Program-made: the position numbers and the translations under genes
Part shown: piece after piece, positions 43,478 through 56,520 of the stretch
How the letters are laid out: the number at the start of each line of letters is the position of its first letter
How positions within the stretch are numbered: the stretch's first letter is position 1
NCBI GenBank assembly: GCA_007922195.1
Contig: ML682122.1
Span: 709,661-773,660 of the forward strand
Reading direction: 5' to 3'
Length of the DNA: 64,000 bases
Origin: Podocnemis expansa
Taxonomy: Eukaryota; Chordata; Testudines; Podocnemididae
Notes under the pieces: model-generated
The model's input: only the letters and a program-made list of their open reading frames with translations
Database searches by the model: none
What the model was told of the DNA's origin: nothing

Positions 43478-44130
43478 AGAGAGAAAGAGTTGGGTGGGGA
43501 GCATCTCACCACTCAGCACCTCTTGAACAAGCCAAAAGGCTCCCAGGAGACAGACTGTCAGCTTATGGTTCAGAATACTTGTGACAAGAAGAGCCACCAG
43601 TCTGGTCAGTTAGGAAAAGCTGACCTCCCAATTAAATTAGTATAGCTTTTGTCTCCCGACATCAGAACACAATTTGGAATGTGCGTAGGGGATTTTGTGG
43701 GGAAGAAAGAATGGGTCAAGGAAAAACAACAGATTTGTTCATAGGAAAATAATGACTTAAGGCAATGTACTGGAGTTTTTTGTTTAGGCTGGAAAATAGG
43801 AACTGAGTATGTCCTGGCTATGGACAATTACACTGAGGGTCCTCACAATTCAGTCAGACAGATTCAGTATTTTGGATATCAGTAAAATATCTATTATTTG
43901 AGTATGTCTGATAACTGCTGAGCTGGCAGTTTTCATGTGTGGGTGCATTAACATCAGGAACAGAGATTCCCAAGCAATCCATGTTTCCTGGCTTTGCTGA
44001 TTCAAGAATTCAGTGTGGTTCCTGCCTTGGAGCTTGGTTCTTCCTATAACAAGCTAATTCTTGTTTCATCTTGGATGCAAATGAGATTCTCTGTTTTCCA
44101 TTCAGTGTACTAATGGGATGCCCTCCTCAC
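43478..44130 (+). repeat. Partial direct copy of the same unclassified repeat
   Basis: It starts GAGAGAAAGAGTTGGGTGGGG followed by CATCTCACCACT and aligns with 42,785-43,400. The best parts are CAGATTCAGTATTTTGGATATC (against 43,134) and AGTGTGGTTCCTGCCTTGG (against 43,282). The middle also matches the left arm: TTTGTTTAGGCTGGAAAATAGG near 43,782 is the reverse complement of part of 39,380-39,400. Confidence 0.65.
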
Positions 44131-44970
44131 ATCTTTGTCATAGACAAGGCTAGGGAACTGCCCTTAATCCTGCCCCCCTTGTCCAGAAGATTTAGCTGTG
44201 TCGCCCACTGCCTTTCATTGATTTGATTTCTGATTCAAGCAGAAACTGGAGTGAGGTTCAGCTGAGTGAGAGAAGCTAGGTACTCTGCCCTGGTTCCCCA
44301 AGAACCCAGGTCACCCGATTCTCACTGCCCACACTGCACAGATATGAAGTCACAGAAGTAAATGATATAACATAACAGTAATGGTGCTATGCTACTAGCC
44401 CATCATTATACAGATATGGAGGTACAGACAGTGTTGGTGTCATCAGCCAATGCGTGAACAGGTAGCAGGTCATTTATATATAGATCTTAGGGAGGAATTA
44501 CTATAGAAAAGCTGACACTTAGAATGATGAGTGACTCAATCTCAGATTTTCCTGGAAAGTGGACATCAGGACATCTTGATGTTTTAGTATTTTCATGTTA
44601 CGCTGAAACTTCTGACGAATGGTTTGGACAGAGCCACGGGGCAATGTTTCCTATATGTGTGGCACTTAGGTTATATTTTCTTCCATTCTTTAATGCATTT
44701 GAAGGAGTGACACTTGGGACAGATCCTTGAATGATGTAAATGGATGCAGCCTTGTTTACTTTAAGAGAGCTTTGCCAATTTACTCAAATGAGATGTTACA
44801 TCTGTTTAATGTTCTGATTATTAGTGGGGAGGAGCACTCCTCGATACTATTCACTGGAAGTGACAATTTCTGTGATCCGTTTTCAGTCATGTCATGAGAT
44901 ATTATGAAAAGAAGAGACAGGGTCATTCCTCAGTCACGCTAATCTTGTCCATTGTCTTTGCTCTTCCCTC
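44131..44970. other. Intergenic DNA upstream of the OR14-like pseudogene
   Basis: No repeat or gene is recognised. The promoter and first exon of an OR gene could lie in such sequence but cannot be seen. Confidence 0.35.
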
Positions 44971-44975
44971 CTCAG

Positions 44976-45900
44976 CAATCTCACAAAATACTGAGAAAAT
45001 GTCCAGCCAAACCACTGTAACTGAGTTCCTTCTCTTGGGATTCTGTGACGTTTGGGAGCTGAAGATACTGCATTTTGTTACATTTCTAGTAGTTTACCTG
45101 GCAGCCTTGACAGGAAATCTTCTCATTATCACAGCTGTGGCACGCGACCATCACCTTCACACTCCCATGTACTTCTTCCTGATGAATTTGTCCAGCCTGG
45201 ACCTTGGTTCCATCTCTGTCACCGTTCCCAAATCTGTGGTCAACTCCCTAACTAATACCAAGTCTAATTCCTGTTCTGGATGCATTGTCCAAGTCTTTCT
45301 CTTCACGTTCCTTCTTCCAACAAACCTTGCCTTACTGACCATCATGGCATAAGACTGATATATTACCATCTGCCATCCACTGCACTACGAGAAAGTGATG
45401 AACAAGAGAGCTTGTGTCCAAATGGCAGCCAGTGCGTGGATCAGTGGCATGCTCTATTCTGCACTGCATACTGGAAATGCATTTTCATAAAACTTCTGTG
45501 GAGACAACAGAGTGGACCAGTTCTTTTGTGAAATTCCTAAGCTCCTCAAGCTCATCTGTACTGACTCATACCTCAATGAAGTTGGGGTTAGCGCATTTGG
45601 TGTATGTTTAGATGTAGGCTGCTTTATCTTTATAATTCTGTCATATGTTCAGATCTTCAAAACAGTGCTTAGAATACCCTCTGAGCAGAGCCGGCACAAG
45701 GCCTTCTCCACCTGCTTCCCTCACCTCATTGTAATCACCATGTAATCACCCTTGCCACCTTCGCCTACTTGAAACCCACCTCCAGATCAACATCAGGTAT
45801 GGATCTTTTGGTGGATGTTCTCTATTCCATGATGCCTCCAGTGATGAATCCAATTATCTATAGCATGGGAAATAAAGAGATAAAAAAATGCAGTTAAAAA
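44976..45900 (+). pseudogene. Olfactory receptor, OR14-like, dead copy
   Basis: The coding exon follows an acceptor-like CTTCCCTCCTCAG, and the ATG is at 44,999 (MSSQTTVTEFLLLGF). TM1 (GNLLII), PMYFFLMNLSSLDLGSISVTV and the extracellular Cys are good. The MAYDRY motif is destroyed: TAC became TAA and CGA became TGA, giving two stops at 45,350-45,358. A third stop is at about 45,490. Later parts (DQFFCEIPKLLKL, FSTCFPHLIVIT) keep the frame to a stop at 45,743. There TM6 has lost bases, and the end (PPVMNPIIYSMGNKEIK) is in another frame. It is a close relative of the minus-strand gene at 52,223. Confidence 0.92.
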
Positions 45901-47741
45901 GATGACCTGGATGCACATTATTCAACAAGAATAAAAGGACTGTCTTTCTGGCTTGACTGTGATTGTATTATTAGTTTCATTTTAAATATAATCCAGGGAT
46001 GACAAGAATACTGAGAGGAGATCATAGCCTGCAACCTATTAATGCAATAGTAAAAATTCAGACTTACTCCACTGAAGTTAAAGGATTTACTAGTGACTTG
46101 CACAAGTATAGAAAAGATCAGAATCTATCTAGTTTAGGATTTATGCTGCCACCATCACCACACGAACTAAATATTTTGAATATAAAAGGTCCAACCATAG
46201 CTAGGTTCCTGATGGGCTTCTTAGCGTCTTCTTTTTTGAGGCCAAATATTCTTCTTGGAATATGAGAAATTCTGTGGTTATGTCCAGTTTTTGTTTTGTT
46301 TTACTGACTGGTTTGTTGATTTAATTTTTTGCCCTAGGTGTTTATCTCATCAGAAATAAAATCACAGTCCATCTATCTTAATGAATTATATGGCTATTAT
46401 CACCACATTATCTCTAAGTATTATGCATAAAATCAATAGCCATAAATAAATCCAGAGTGGAATTCAAGGACGCTGTAGCTCTTCTCCTGTGTATGTGGGG
46501 TGTGAGAGTCTTCACTTCTTTGTTTGTTTGGTTCTAGTCTGTGTCTTTGCTTTGTTTTGTTGACTGATTTGTTTCTTTGTTCTTTGTTTATTTTCTGGGT
46601 GGGGAATTTGCTAGGATAGGGTATCTTTGATTAGCTATCAGTGACTTTTTTTTGGCCATTTATTAGAGCGTCAAGGTGATCATGATCACCTCTTCTTTGA
46701 AAGGTGATGTTTTACCTTTCAAAGTGGAAAAGTGGATCCTGCAGGACTGTAAATTGCTGAATTCCTGATGAAACAGTTACTGTAATGCTTTCAAGATTTT
46801 ACTGTGCCAATATTTTCAGGCATGTAGGTGCTTGGATAGACATCATTTCCCTATGTTTATCTAAATGAATGTCATTCTTTTTCTGATGGAAGCACGTGTT
46901 TGAGGAGAAATGTTTTGATATTTTGCTTAAATGCCATATGATCCTAGATAATGAGGGCAGTATTTTCCATTCTATGTTCTTGCTGTTTCTGTGTAATATA
47001 TTTTCTCATATTATGCTTTGCTCCTTCTGTGCTAAATACATCATACTTTACTTGGAGAAGAATGTCTGGTCAGTCATTTTACCACTGGCCACAGCTTGTG
47101 AAGGAAGACCTGCAGGTAACAAATCTAGTCAGATCTACCAGGAAACCACAATTTGAGCACAGAAGTTTTTAGCCTGGGACCAGGAGAAGGAGAGGGAGGA
47201 ATCATGGATTTCTATCCTTGGAGTTGTGCATTTAGAGAAAACAGAGAAGGTGTCAGAGGTGCAGCTAACCCTATAACCATAACCTGTGGTTAAAGTATTA
47301 TTTCACAGGTCCCAGAACCCTACTAATACCTGGGCATCCTTCCTGTATTGTCCGGGCTCCCTTCAAATTTATGGGCCACGTTCTGGCTTACCTTAACCCA
47401 GGAACATTTTTGGCTAGTGTTGGAGCCCAGGGTCTACCCCCCTGGCCCCGATCCTATTCTGGGGCCTCATCCAGCCCCCAACACTGCTGCTTGCAGGCAC
47501 TGGCAGGAACTTGCTTCAGCTTCAAGCCGCTTTCCAGAGGCTCAACGCCAGAGCCAGCGCCTGCCACTTCCAACAAGTGGCTTCCAGACCCTTGATGGAA
47601 GCGCCCTGGAGCCAGATCAGGCCACTTCCACTCTGCTGCCAGCCAGTAGATGCAGGTCCTATGCCCTGCTGTTCCAATCACAGCAAAACCCCTGCTTTAA
47701 CCTCTGGATTCACAGAAAACATTTCAAGAATTGCCTGGAGA
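45901..47741. other. Intergenic DNA, mostly unassigned
   Basis: The first part is AT-rich. A GC-richer block at 47,340-47,700 has long but unconvincing open frames on both strands. No family is recognised. Confidence 0.4.
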
Positions 47742-47815
47742 TGAAAGCTCATGTGATAAATAAGTTTGTTAGTCTTTAAAAGTGCCACCAGCCTCTTTTT
47801 TTGTTTTGCTTGATG
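47742..47815 (+). repeat. Penelope-like terminal fragment, truncated
   Basis: GAAAGCTCATGTGATAAATA, then GTTTGTTAGTCTTTAAAAGT and GCCACCAGCCTC run in the opposite orientation to the copy at 26,190. It starts exactly at the GAAA box, so the CTGATGA side of the hammerhead-like motif is missing. Confidence 0.55.
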
Positions 47816-48904
47816 TTAACGAGAGGTTCGCACAGAACAATGATACATCAGGTCACATTTTTTAATTAAGAAGTTGTTAATCTTAATAGATTTTCTGTAT
47901 TAGAATAGCAGCTGTCCCCCTGCCACTCCCTTCAGTACTTGCACAGTGTTGCTCTTACTTTAGTAAAACCAAACCCCAAATATATCTTCCCAGTGCCCAG
48001 GCAGCTCAGCCCCATGCAAGCAGCTATAACAAGCTGATTTCTATCTGGCAGTAGTCCCATTGAAGGTCTAGAAATAAATTCATACTAAGGAGCTCTTTTG
48101 GCCATGAATGACATTTTCACTTGGCCATGATTTTCAAAGGGTATTCAGCAATCAGCTCCCGTGCACTCCTTTTAAAATCTCACATCATTTCCTTCCACTT
48201 TCCTTTTTCTTTGACCATTCAAGTTTGCATAGCTTGTATGTAAAGGGGTTCATTGACACAAGATGTTTGACGTTCACCAGAAAGGAAATGTTTACTCTTC
48301 TCCATGTAACATCTTCCAGTTAGTATATAATAACCAAATATCAAGGACAATGAATAGCTTGTGCCATCTGGCAATTCGTATGGAGGGGCACAAACTCATT
48401 AAGTCCCAGAACTACATTCCCTAAGTAGCTTTCACAGTTCTCATTGGGGATTGGGCAGCCAATTCATTTTGACAGCATTTACCAAAGGATTGTGGCTTCT
48501 CCTTCTGTTTATATGTTCATATTAATGCTGGATGTCTTTTTGAATGGTATAACTTAGTTTGACACAAGTTATTGGCCACAATGCAGAAATGTCTGTGTGA
48601 AATGTAATGATCTGTGATCTACAGGAGGTTAGTAGCCTCAATTTCTGTGATCTAGTGATCCCTGCTGGCCTTATGGATAGTCATATATATGTTTATTAGC
48701 AGCGCCAAATCTCTTAGGAAACTTTGCAAATCCCAGCCTAAAACTTTCCTTCTTTTGTCACTCTGCTCACAAATTGCTCATGCTGGACAATGAAATCTTC
48801 CTTTCTGAAAAATACCATTAGGGCTGCACATTTGTATCCTTGTTTGGACACCAAAGTGCAGGAAATAGCCTTAGGCGTTGTCCGGATTATTTATTGCTTT
48901 GACC
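47816..48904. other. Intergenic DNA, nothing recognised
   Basis: No feature that I can support is present in this stretch. Confidence 0.4.
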
Positions 48905-48965
48905 ATGAGGTTGAAATAGATGACCTACAAAGGTCCCTTCCAACCTTAATATTCTATAATTCTAG
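48905..48965 (+). mobile_element. Short CR1 3' end
   Basis: AAATAGATGACCTACAAAGG followed by TCCCTTCCAACCTTAATATT and CTATAATTCT is a CR1 tail in plus orientation. Only the last 60 bp are present. Confidence 0.8.
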
Positions 48966-50640
48966 GAGCCATCTTATAGGGTGGCAAATTTCACCTATTA
49001 CTTTGACTGAGACTTCAAAGAAGCCTAAGAAGTCAAGCACAAGTTCTCATGTTAAACACCCCCAAGCTCCATTTTGCCATGTTCCACAAGAGCCAGCCAT
49101 GATATTCCCTATTTGACAATGCATCTGCCACCACTGCCTCTGATATAATATACAAGTTGCCAGGAACAGCTTCCAGGTAATGAGACATCTAGGAAATTCT
49201 TCAGCACCTTTTGGGACAGATTAGCTAGGAAACATTTTTCCAAGTCTAAATTAGATACATTTTTCAGTCATAAAAGCATCTGCCATGAACAAGCTGGTGA
49301 AATCATTTTCTGAGGTAGTTTCCGTGAGCAGCTTCACCAAACTTACATTCTACATCAAGCTGCATTTTCAGCGGCAGTTGACTGGCATTTACACAAGACA
49401 CAAAAAATGCCCTGCGTGAATGCTGGTGAATTTCTTAGCTTCTGGGACGCACTCTGGAAATCAGACTGAAATCCCTTAAAGTCAGCTTTCACGTATGTTT
49501 CCTGGGGGCCAGGACTTACAGAACCAACTTCCTAGAGCACAACAGCAAATTCAGACTCGCTGCTAAGCGCTCCCAGAATGCCAGGCTGATGGCAGCTATT
49601 TTGCCACCATGAGCATAGACATACCCTGAAATTCATTTTACAACATCCAGGCAATTCCTCTTTGGTCACAGGCATCCTGAGGGTGTGGATCTAAAGCTAC
49701 TCCACAATACACTAGTGATTCAGTCCTCTTAGGTCTCACTCCTGTTCTTCAGCAGCTTGGTAGATCAGAAGCTTTCCCTTACTAGTGCAAAGGTTGATTC
49801 CCCATTGTACCTATGGGATGTTCACAGACATGGTTGGAACCTTCTGGTCGAACTAAGGATCTGCAGAGCAAACAACAAGAATCTCTGCATCTTGAATTAT
49901 GAGCCAGACAGGACAGGGGTCTGACAGACTCATAGGCTTTGGGGATATTGGGTGCAGCCAGAAACTGAAACTCAAAAATATTTGTGCATGGCATTTATAT
50001 ATTTTAGGTTGCTTTGTCTGAACTGGAATCACCTCCCTCAGCCTAAAGGACAGGGCCTCACAGACTTTTGCACTAATCCAACACCACTAAGTCTACTGCA
50101 GTTCTTTCTCAACCAGTCCCTTCCTCCCTTAGAGGTGCACATGAGCACTTTGTCACCAAGATTCCTGAATGTAGAGTTTGAAACATATCTTACACACCTT
50201 ACCCAGGCTTACACAGTGTAATTTCCTGTCCCCATTTATGCTTAGACCTTGCATAGTAAGTTGTGAATTTGTTATTGCTTCTGTACTAGTATGTTTAGCC
50301 CTTTAGGATGGGCAGTACAGCTCTCTGCTTGAAAACCCAGAGGTCTTGTATTGAATCCTTCCATACCTACTATCATGGGACAGTTACAGATAGCTTCACA
50401 CAAGAGCTTATAGCTCTCTCTTACACATACATCCTACTTACAGAGACCACACACATACAAACATACAGTATCCAACTTATTTATAAACATAGAACAGTGT
50501 TCAATCCACTTACAGCTGCAGGGCCACAGTCGTGTAGAAACTAGATTTACTAAGGTTCAATCATCATGCAGTTCTAAAAGTTTATTGGTAAAGTGAGAGG
50601 TAAGCAGTAACTTACAAGAATAAGGTCATCAACTAAGGGT
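48966..50640. other. Intergenic DNA, nothing recognised
   Basis: No gene or repeat family is recognised. Short open frames here show no known domain. Confidence 0.4.
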
Positions 50641-50644
50641 ATTC

Positions 50645-50760
50645 ACAGATTCCAGGGCCAGAAGGGACCACTGTGATTATCTAGTCTCACCTCGTATACA
50701 ACAAAGTCCAGAGAGTTTCCCCAAAATAATTCCTGTTTTTATTGCCAACTATTTGTTCCC
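50645..50760 (-). mobile_element. Old CR1/L3-like LINE tail
   Basis: CAGATTCCAGGGCCAGAAGG followed by GATTATCTAGTCTCACCTC and CCCCAAAATAATTCCTG is the reverse of the same type of tail as at 36,915. Confidence 0.7.
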
Positions 50761-51150
50761 CATAAAGGCAATTATGGACTGTGCTCAGTACAGTGCCTAG
50801 CCTTTTCCTTGACAGACTAAATAGAACTTTGTGATATACATATCAGATTCACAACTTGTATAAACTGGAATTCTAGAATTGGAATAAAGACACCACTCTC
50901 TACTTGATGAAAATGAAAGTACCGCCATTGAAGTTAAGAGGCTTAATCCCCAGAAAGTATAAATTGGTAAAGTTCTCTCAAAGTCAATGAAATTCTACTG
51001 GTTTGTATATGATCTAGTTCTAAATGCTGAGATCTAATTCTTCTCTCATATATACCAGCTTCACAACAGTTTCACACCAATCCTGATTTATACGCACAAT
51101 GGAAAGACGCTTCCTTCTTGTTTTCTAGGGTCCATGAAACAGGCATAAGT
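50761..51150. other. Intergenic DNA 3' of the OR14-like gene
   Basis: No feature is recognised. Confidence 0.35.
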
Positions 51151-51151
51151 G

Positions 51152-52223
51152 TCAAAACAGTTTAATAAGCATTCCTCTGGCACAAAACGAGCAACAGTTA
51201 AACATCAGGCCTGGGCCAGATATTCTGCAAGTGTAAATCAGACCAACTGAATTGATGTCAATGGAGTAAATCTGGATTTGCATAGACAAATTTTTGGCAA
51301 ACAATCTCCCTCCAGTCAATCTCCTCAATGAAGCTTTGATCTCTTTGTTTCTCATGCTGTAGATGAGGGGATTCATCACTGGAGCCATCATGGAATAAAG
51401 CACAGCTGCCACAAGATCCAGACCTGACATGGAACTGGAGGTGGGTTTCAGGTTGGCAAAGATGCCAGTGAAAACTAACAAGGAGACCACAATGAGGTGA
51501 GGCAGGCAGGTGGAGAAGGCTTTATGCCGTCCCTGCTCAGAGGGGGATTATTAACACTGTGGTAATGATCTGAACATAAGAGATAAATATGAAAATAAAG
51601 CAGATTATGACTAAGCATGCATTAAAGGCAATAGCCCCAATTTCAATCAGATACGACTCAGAGCAGGTGAGTTTGAGGAGTTGGGGGATCTCACAAAAGA
51701 ACTGACCCACCATGTTGCCTCCACAGAAGGTTAATGCAAACGTGTTCCCAGTGTGCAGTGCAGAATTGAGACTAGCACTGATCCAGGCACTAGCTGCCAT
51801 TTGGGCACAAGCTCTCTTGTTCATCACTCTGTCATAATGCAGTGGTTGACACATAGAGATGTATCTGTCATATGCCATAATGGTGAGAAGGGAAAAATCT
51901 GCTCCCATGAAGAAGAAGAGGAAAAAGACTTGAGTGACACATCCAGCATAGGAAATAGAAGTAGTGTTCATGAGGGAATTCACCAGGGATTTGGGAATGG
52001 TGACAGAAATTGAGCCAAGATCTAGGATGGACAGGTTCATAAGGGAGAAATACATGGTGAAGTGAAGGTGGTGGTCAATGGCTACAACTAAGATGATAAG
52101 AATATTCCCCATCAGGGCTGCCAGGTAAAGCAGCAGAAACTGTAAAAAGTAAAGAATCTGCATCTTAGGTGAATCAGAGAATCGCAAGAGAATGAATGTG
52201 GTCAATGTTGTTTGGATGAACAT
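51152..52223 (-). pseudogene. Olfactory receptor, OR14-like, one frameshift
   Basis: The ATG ends at 52,223. A good acceptor (TTTCTCTCCAG, minus strand) lies about 27 bp upstream, as usual for an OR coding exon. The first 228 codons are open: GNILIILV in TM1, SILDLGSISVTIPKSLVNS, MAYDRYISMCQPLHY intact, FFCEIPQLLKL and FISYVQIITTVL. At about 51,545 a run of five C, where four would keep the frame, shifts into a TGA. The other frame then supplies FSTCLPHLIV, TM6, TM7 with NPLIYSMRNKEIK, and about 45 extra residues to a stop at 51,152. OR proteins normally end about 15-20 residues after this motif. It could be a recent pseudogene or a sequencing error. Confidence 0.9.
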
Positions 52224-52249
52224 TGTTTTCTCAAAACGTTGTGAACTGT

Positions 52250-54535
52250 CTGGAGAGAAAAGACAAGAAACTGTCAGAATTATGCTAGTAAAATAACTCT
52301 TCTTTTCTGCTAACCTCTTTAAAATCTTCGAGTCATATTATTATCTTGTCCAGATTGGTGCAACATGGAAATAAGGGTGGTGGGATCTCCTGATTTACAC
52401 TGGGATGAATGAAAGGTTAATCAGATCAAAGGATTACCCAATAGGATCAGCTTTAGTTTGCAACAGGATGAAGAACATCAGAATCAGGGGCCAATTGTCT
52501 GCAAGTCTTTTTAGACCAACGAGGCATAATGTTAAGTAAATTTTACCCTTTTTTGAAAGAGGGAAGACCGCAGACCAGTAAGCTAGAGTCTGCTGCCAGG
52601 TACACCAGCATAAACCTGGAGTAAATTTTATTGAAAGCAGTGGAATTCATTTGAATTACTCCACTGCAAATGGAAATAACATCTGCCACAGAGCTGAAAG
52701 GGGGCTCACTCAGTGATCAGTTCATGGAAAGATCATTATTAATGACAATGTTGAGGAGGGCCGTGTACACTGAATGGTTGATATAATTGTTTATGGCTCT
52801 GAAATATCTGTCAGGAAGCTATTGGCAAAAGACTGTAGAAAGTTCTCAGGTGCAAGTATAAAGGTCACCATGTCAACGGGCAGTGAGAAAGAGAGAGAAG
52901 GCAAAGAAGCCAAGTCAGAGAAGAAGACACAGAAGCAAAAAGAGCAGCAGTAAAGGGCACCATAGTGCTACAACAGAGGCAAAGGGTGCACAGGGATATA
53001 GGGCTAGACAGTCAGCAGACAAAGTTTATTCATTATAATTACAATTATAAGACAGGATAGTGTTTGTGTATGAGGGGGTTAATAAAGATGAATGTACTGG
53101 ATATATATATATATATTCCTGTTATTGTTAAAGTATTAAAACTTAAAGACTGTTACCAGAAACTGTGAGCAGCCTTTAGTTTGTTGCTAAGGATTTGTGT
53201 TTTATCTTGGTGTTGTTTTAGGCATTCTTATTTGCAAGGATAAAAAGGTGCTTTCTTTTTTGGACATAAGTAGGTTGTGTCAGTCATCTCTCCTCTAGGA
53301 GATGTATGTCCAAGATGTTCTGGGGGGTTTCTGAATAACTGACAAGCTCAAGATTCTTTGTGTACCATGTAGAACCAGAGAACAGATTGATTCTAAGACG
53401 TGAGCAGGTGCGTTGTTTTGAGGTAACCCTTGGTAAAAATGGGATGGGGAGTACGTGTGATATTTTGGGGTTCCCAAACTCTGTCTTGAGGGCAACAGGG
53501 GGAGCAATGAAAAAATACCATTTATTTTTCTCATTTTCCACAATAATCTGTCTAATGTCCATGGATCTTCAGTGGTTGGGTACCAAATTTTTCCTATGAT
53601 AAATGAGTATTTCACAGTTTGGAACTCTTCTCCTGGCAGCAGGGGTTGACACTTACAGAGCAAACACATGGATAGTATAACATACCATGGCATAAAGATA
53701 CTTCAAGTGAGATAAATGTACATAGCCACTCAGAAGCACCTCAGAAAGTCTAAGAACTAAACACATTCTTAAAAATGTAGTGCCAGTTTTAACAATGCTA
53801 ACCCACAGCTTAGCCAAGGTTCCTTCCAGTTGCATAAACAGGTCCAGGAAGAAAAGCAGAACATCAGGATCTCATTGAGTGGATAACACAATGATGTTCA
53901 GAGGAGACATTTAGGTTTTTTACGAACTAAGGTATTTTGGGGAGAACAGGAACATATATAGGAAGTATGGGCACCACCAAACCAAAAATGGAACCAAATC
54001 GCTGACAAAGAAAATTAAAAAGTTTTTTAAAGTAGTTTTTAAACTAAGGGCTTGGGGAAAGCTGAGAAAAGTAGAAGCAGAAGAATATGGGAGTTAGGAC
54101 GGATTTGAAGTTATGTACTAATGGACATTTCTCTTCTATATCAGATAAAGAAAGGAAAATATAAATTGATACAAGAGAGGAAGGAAAGAAGAAAGAAAGG
54201 AAGGAAGTGAAGATAAACTATCAACTGTAAAAGAGTCCCATTCAGTTACATTACATTAAGGCAGACAACTAAATATTGACAAATTTTATAAGTGCTCATA
54301 TCCATATGTTAGCAGTCCAAATAGTAAACTGGGTATAATTGAGCAGCTGATGTTGAATTAGAATAAACTTGGTGGAACAGTGATAATAACAGGGTACAAA
54401 ATACATAGGAATGACAGAGTAGGTCATGCTGGTTGGGCAGTGGCCTATATGTGAAGTAAAGCATAGACAAACATGGTAAATATTATAAATGTATCTGATA
54501 GCACAACAGGATCTCTCTGGCTGGAAATTCAGTCT
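52250..54535. other. Intergenic DNA, nothing recognised
   Basis: Only simple tracts are seen: (AT)n at about 53,101-53,116 and a GA-rich tract at 54,175-54,210. No gene is recognised. Confidence 0.4.
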
Positions 54536-54539
54536 TTGA

Positions 54540-56520
54540 ATAATAGGATTATAGCTGTACGAACACACTTTTGGGAACCTGACTAGGATGGTGATGGTCA
54601 ATATGAAATACTAAGGGAGACTAGTGAGACTACAAACAAACAAACAAAAAACAAAAACAAAAACAAAACAAAAAAAAAACAAAAACAACAAAAAAAACAA
54701 AGTTCAGTAATAGTGAGGAATTTCCATTATCCCCATTTTGAGCAGTTACATGACAACTCAAGATGGAATGCAAAGATAAAAAGTTTATAACCAGCATTAA
54801 CAATAGGTTTTGGGGGCAATCCTGGAATTGACAAGGGGAGAGGCAGTTATTGATTTGATCTTAGGTGGGGTACGGAATCTGGTCCAAAAGGTGAATATAC
54901 TTAGTTGCTTAATAATAATGATTGAAATTTAATCAAATTTACCATCCTTGGAGGGTTGAGAGCTGGAAGTACCAAAGAAACCCACTCATAGTAACATTTA
55001 ATTTAAATAGTGGAATTACATGAAATTATAAGCCAGTTGAACAGAAAATAAAAGAAACAGTCACAAGAGTGAAAAGCCTGCATATTGCATAGAAACCTAA
55101 TCAACCCCCCCCCAAGAATAATCAATATATTTAAATTAAACAGTGTGTGTGTGTGTGTGTGTGTGCGTGTGTGTGTGTGTGTTTAACACATCAGATGCAG
55201 GAACCCTAGCAAACAGTGAGTGGGATCCCCAGATGATCAAAGTGCTGAAAAAGCACTCAAGGAAGACAAGGTCATTATGAAGAACGTAAATGAGCTCTTT
55301 CCACTGGTGTTTGTTGCAGAGGATTTAAAAAAAATATTCCCACACCTGAGTCTACTTTTTAGGTGACAATTCTGGCATTCTCTCAGACTGAGGTGTCATT
55401 AGAGGAGGTTTTGGAACCAAGTGATAAACTAAACAGTAATAAATCACCAGAACCAAAGGATACTCATTCAGAAGTTCTAAAAGACTCAAATATGAAATCA
55501 CATAACTACTAACTGTGATATGAAATATGTCACTGAAATCAATTTCCATGCCAGATGACTGGAGGATAGCTAATGTACTGGCAATTTCTATTAAGGCTCT
55601 GGAGGAAATCCTGATAATGAAAGATAAGTAAGACTAACATTAATACCTGGCAAATTGGTTGAAACTATAGCAAAGAACAGAACTATAATAAATAACAGAA
55701 TTTTCAGACACCTAGATGAGCACAGTCAGGTGAGGGAGTGAATTGAACTTTATTGCAAAATGCAATTGCACCTCATGGATATATTAGAATTCTTCACCAG
55801 AGTCAACAATCATGTGGGAAAAGTGATGCAGTGGGTATAGGGGACTTGAACTTTCACAAAGCCATTGACAAGCTCCTTTGCAAAAAAGGCTGTTAAACAG
55901 AGTGAATACTCATGGGATGAGAGGGAAGGTTCTCTCATGGATAAGTAGCTGTTTTAAAGATGTGAATCAAAGGTTAGGCGTCAATGATTTTTTTTTTTTT
56001 TCAGAATGAAGAGTGGTAAATAGCAGTCCCCCAGGGATCTGTACTGGGATCAGCATTATTCAACATATTCAGAAATCATCTGGAAAAAAGGATTAAACTG
56101 TGAGTCGGTAAACTCTGCTGACAAGGCAAAAAACCACTCAAGATGGTTAAGTCCACAATTAGAATATGAAGAATTACAAAGGGATCTCACTACAGCGGAT
56201 GACTGAGCAACAAAATGGCAGATAAAATTCAATGCTGATAAATACAAAGTAATGGACATTGGAAACCTTAATCCTAACCATGTAGACAAAACAAGGAACA
56301 TAAATTAGTTGTTACCGCTCATGAAATAGATCTTGGAGCCTTTGGGGGTAGTTCTCTGAAAACATTCAAGGAATTCATAGAGCCAGTCCTTAAAAACAAA
56401 CAAACAAACAAACAAACAAAAATTAATGACCAGAATGTTGGTAACCATTAGGAAAGATAAAGATAACTAAATATAACTGGAATTACCTGGAATAAATAAT
56501 TAAATCTAACTGAATTATAT
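54540..56520 (+). mobile_element. Ancient CR1/L3-like LINE, much decayed
   Basis: An endonuclease-side remnant near 54,835-54,900 reads GGCAGTTATTGATTTGATCT and GGGGTACGGAATCTGGTCCA. RT parts are MPDDWRIANV near 55,550, VPQGSVLG-like CCCCCAGGGATCTGTACTGG at 56,029 and WQIKFNADKYKVMDIGN near 56,217. Their order is that of CR1/L3 ORF2. Stops are frequent. It contains simple repeats at 54,637-54,700 (CAAA-rich), 55,143-55,181 (GT)n and 56,396-56,420 (CAAA)n. Confidence 0.75.
55143..55181. repeat. (GT)n microsatellite
   Basis: About nineteen GT units are seen with one GC interruption. Confidence 0.95.
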
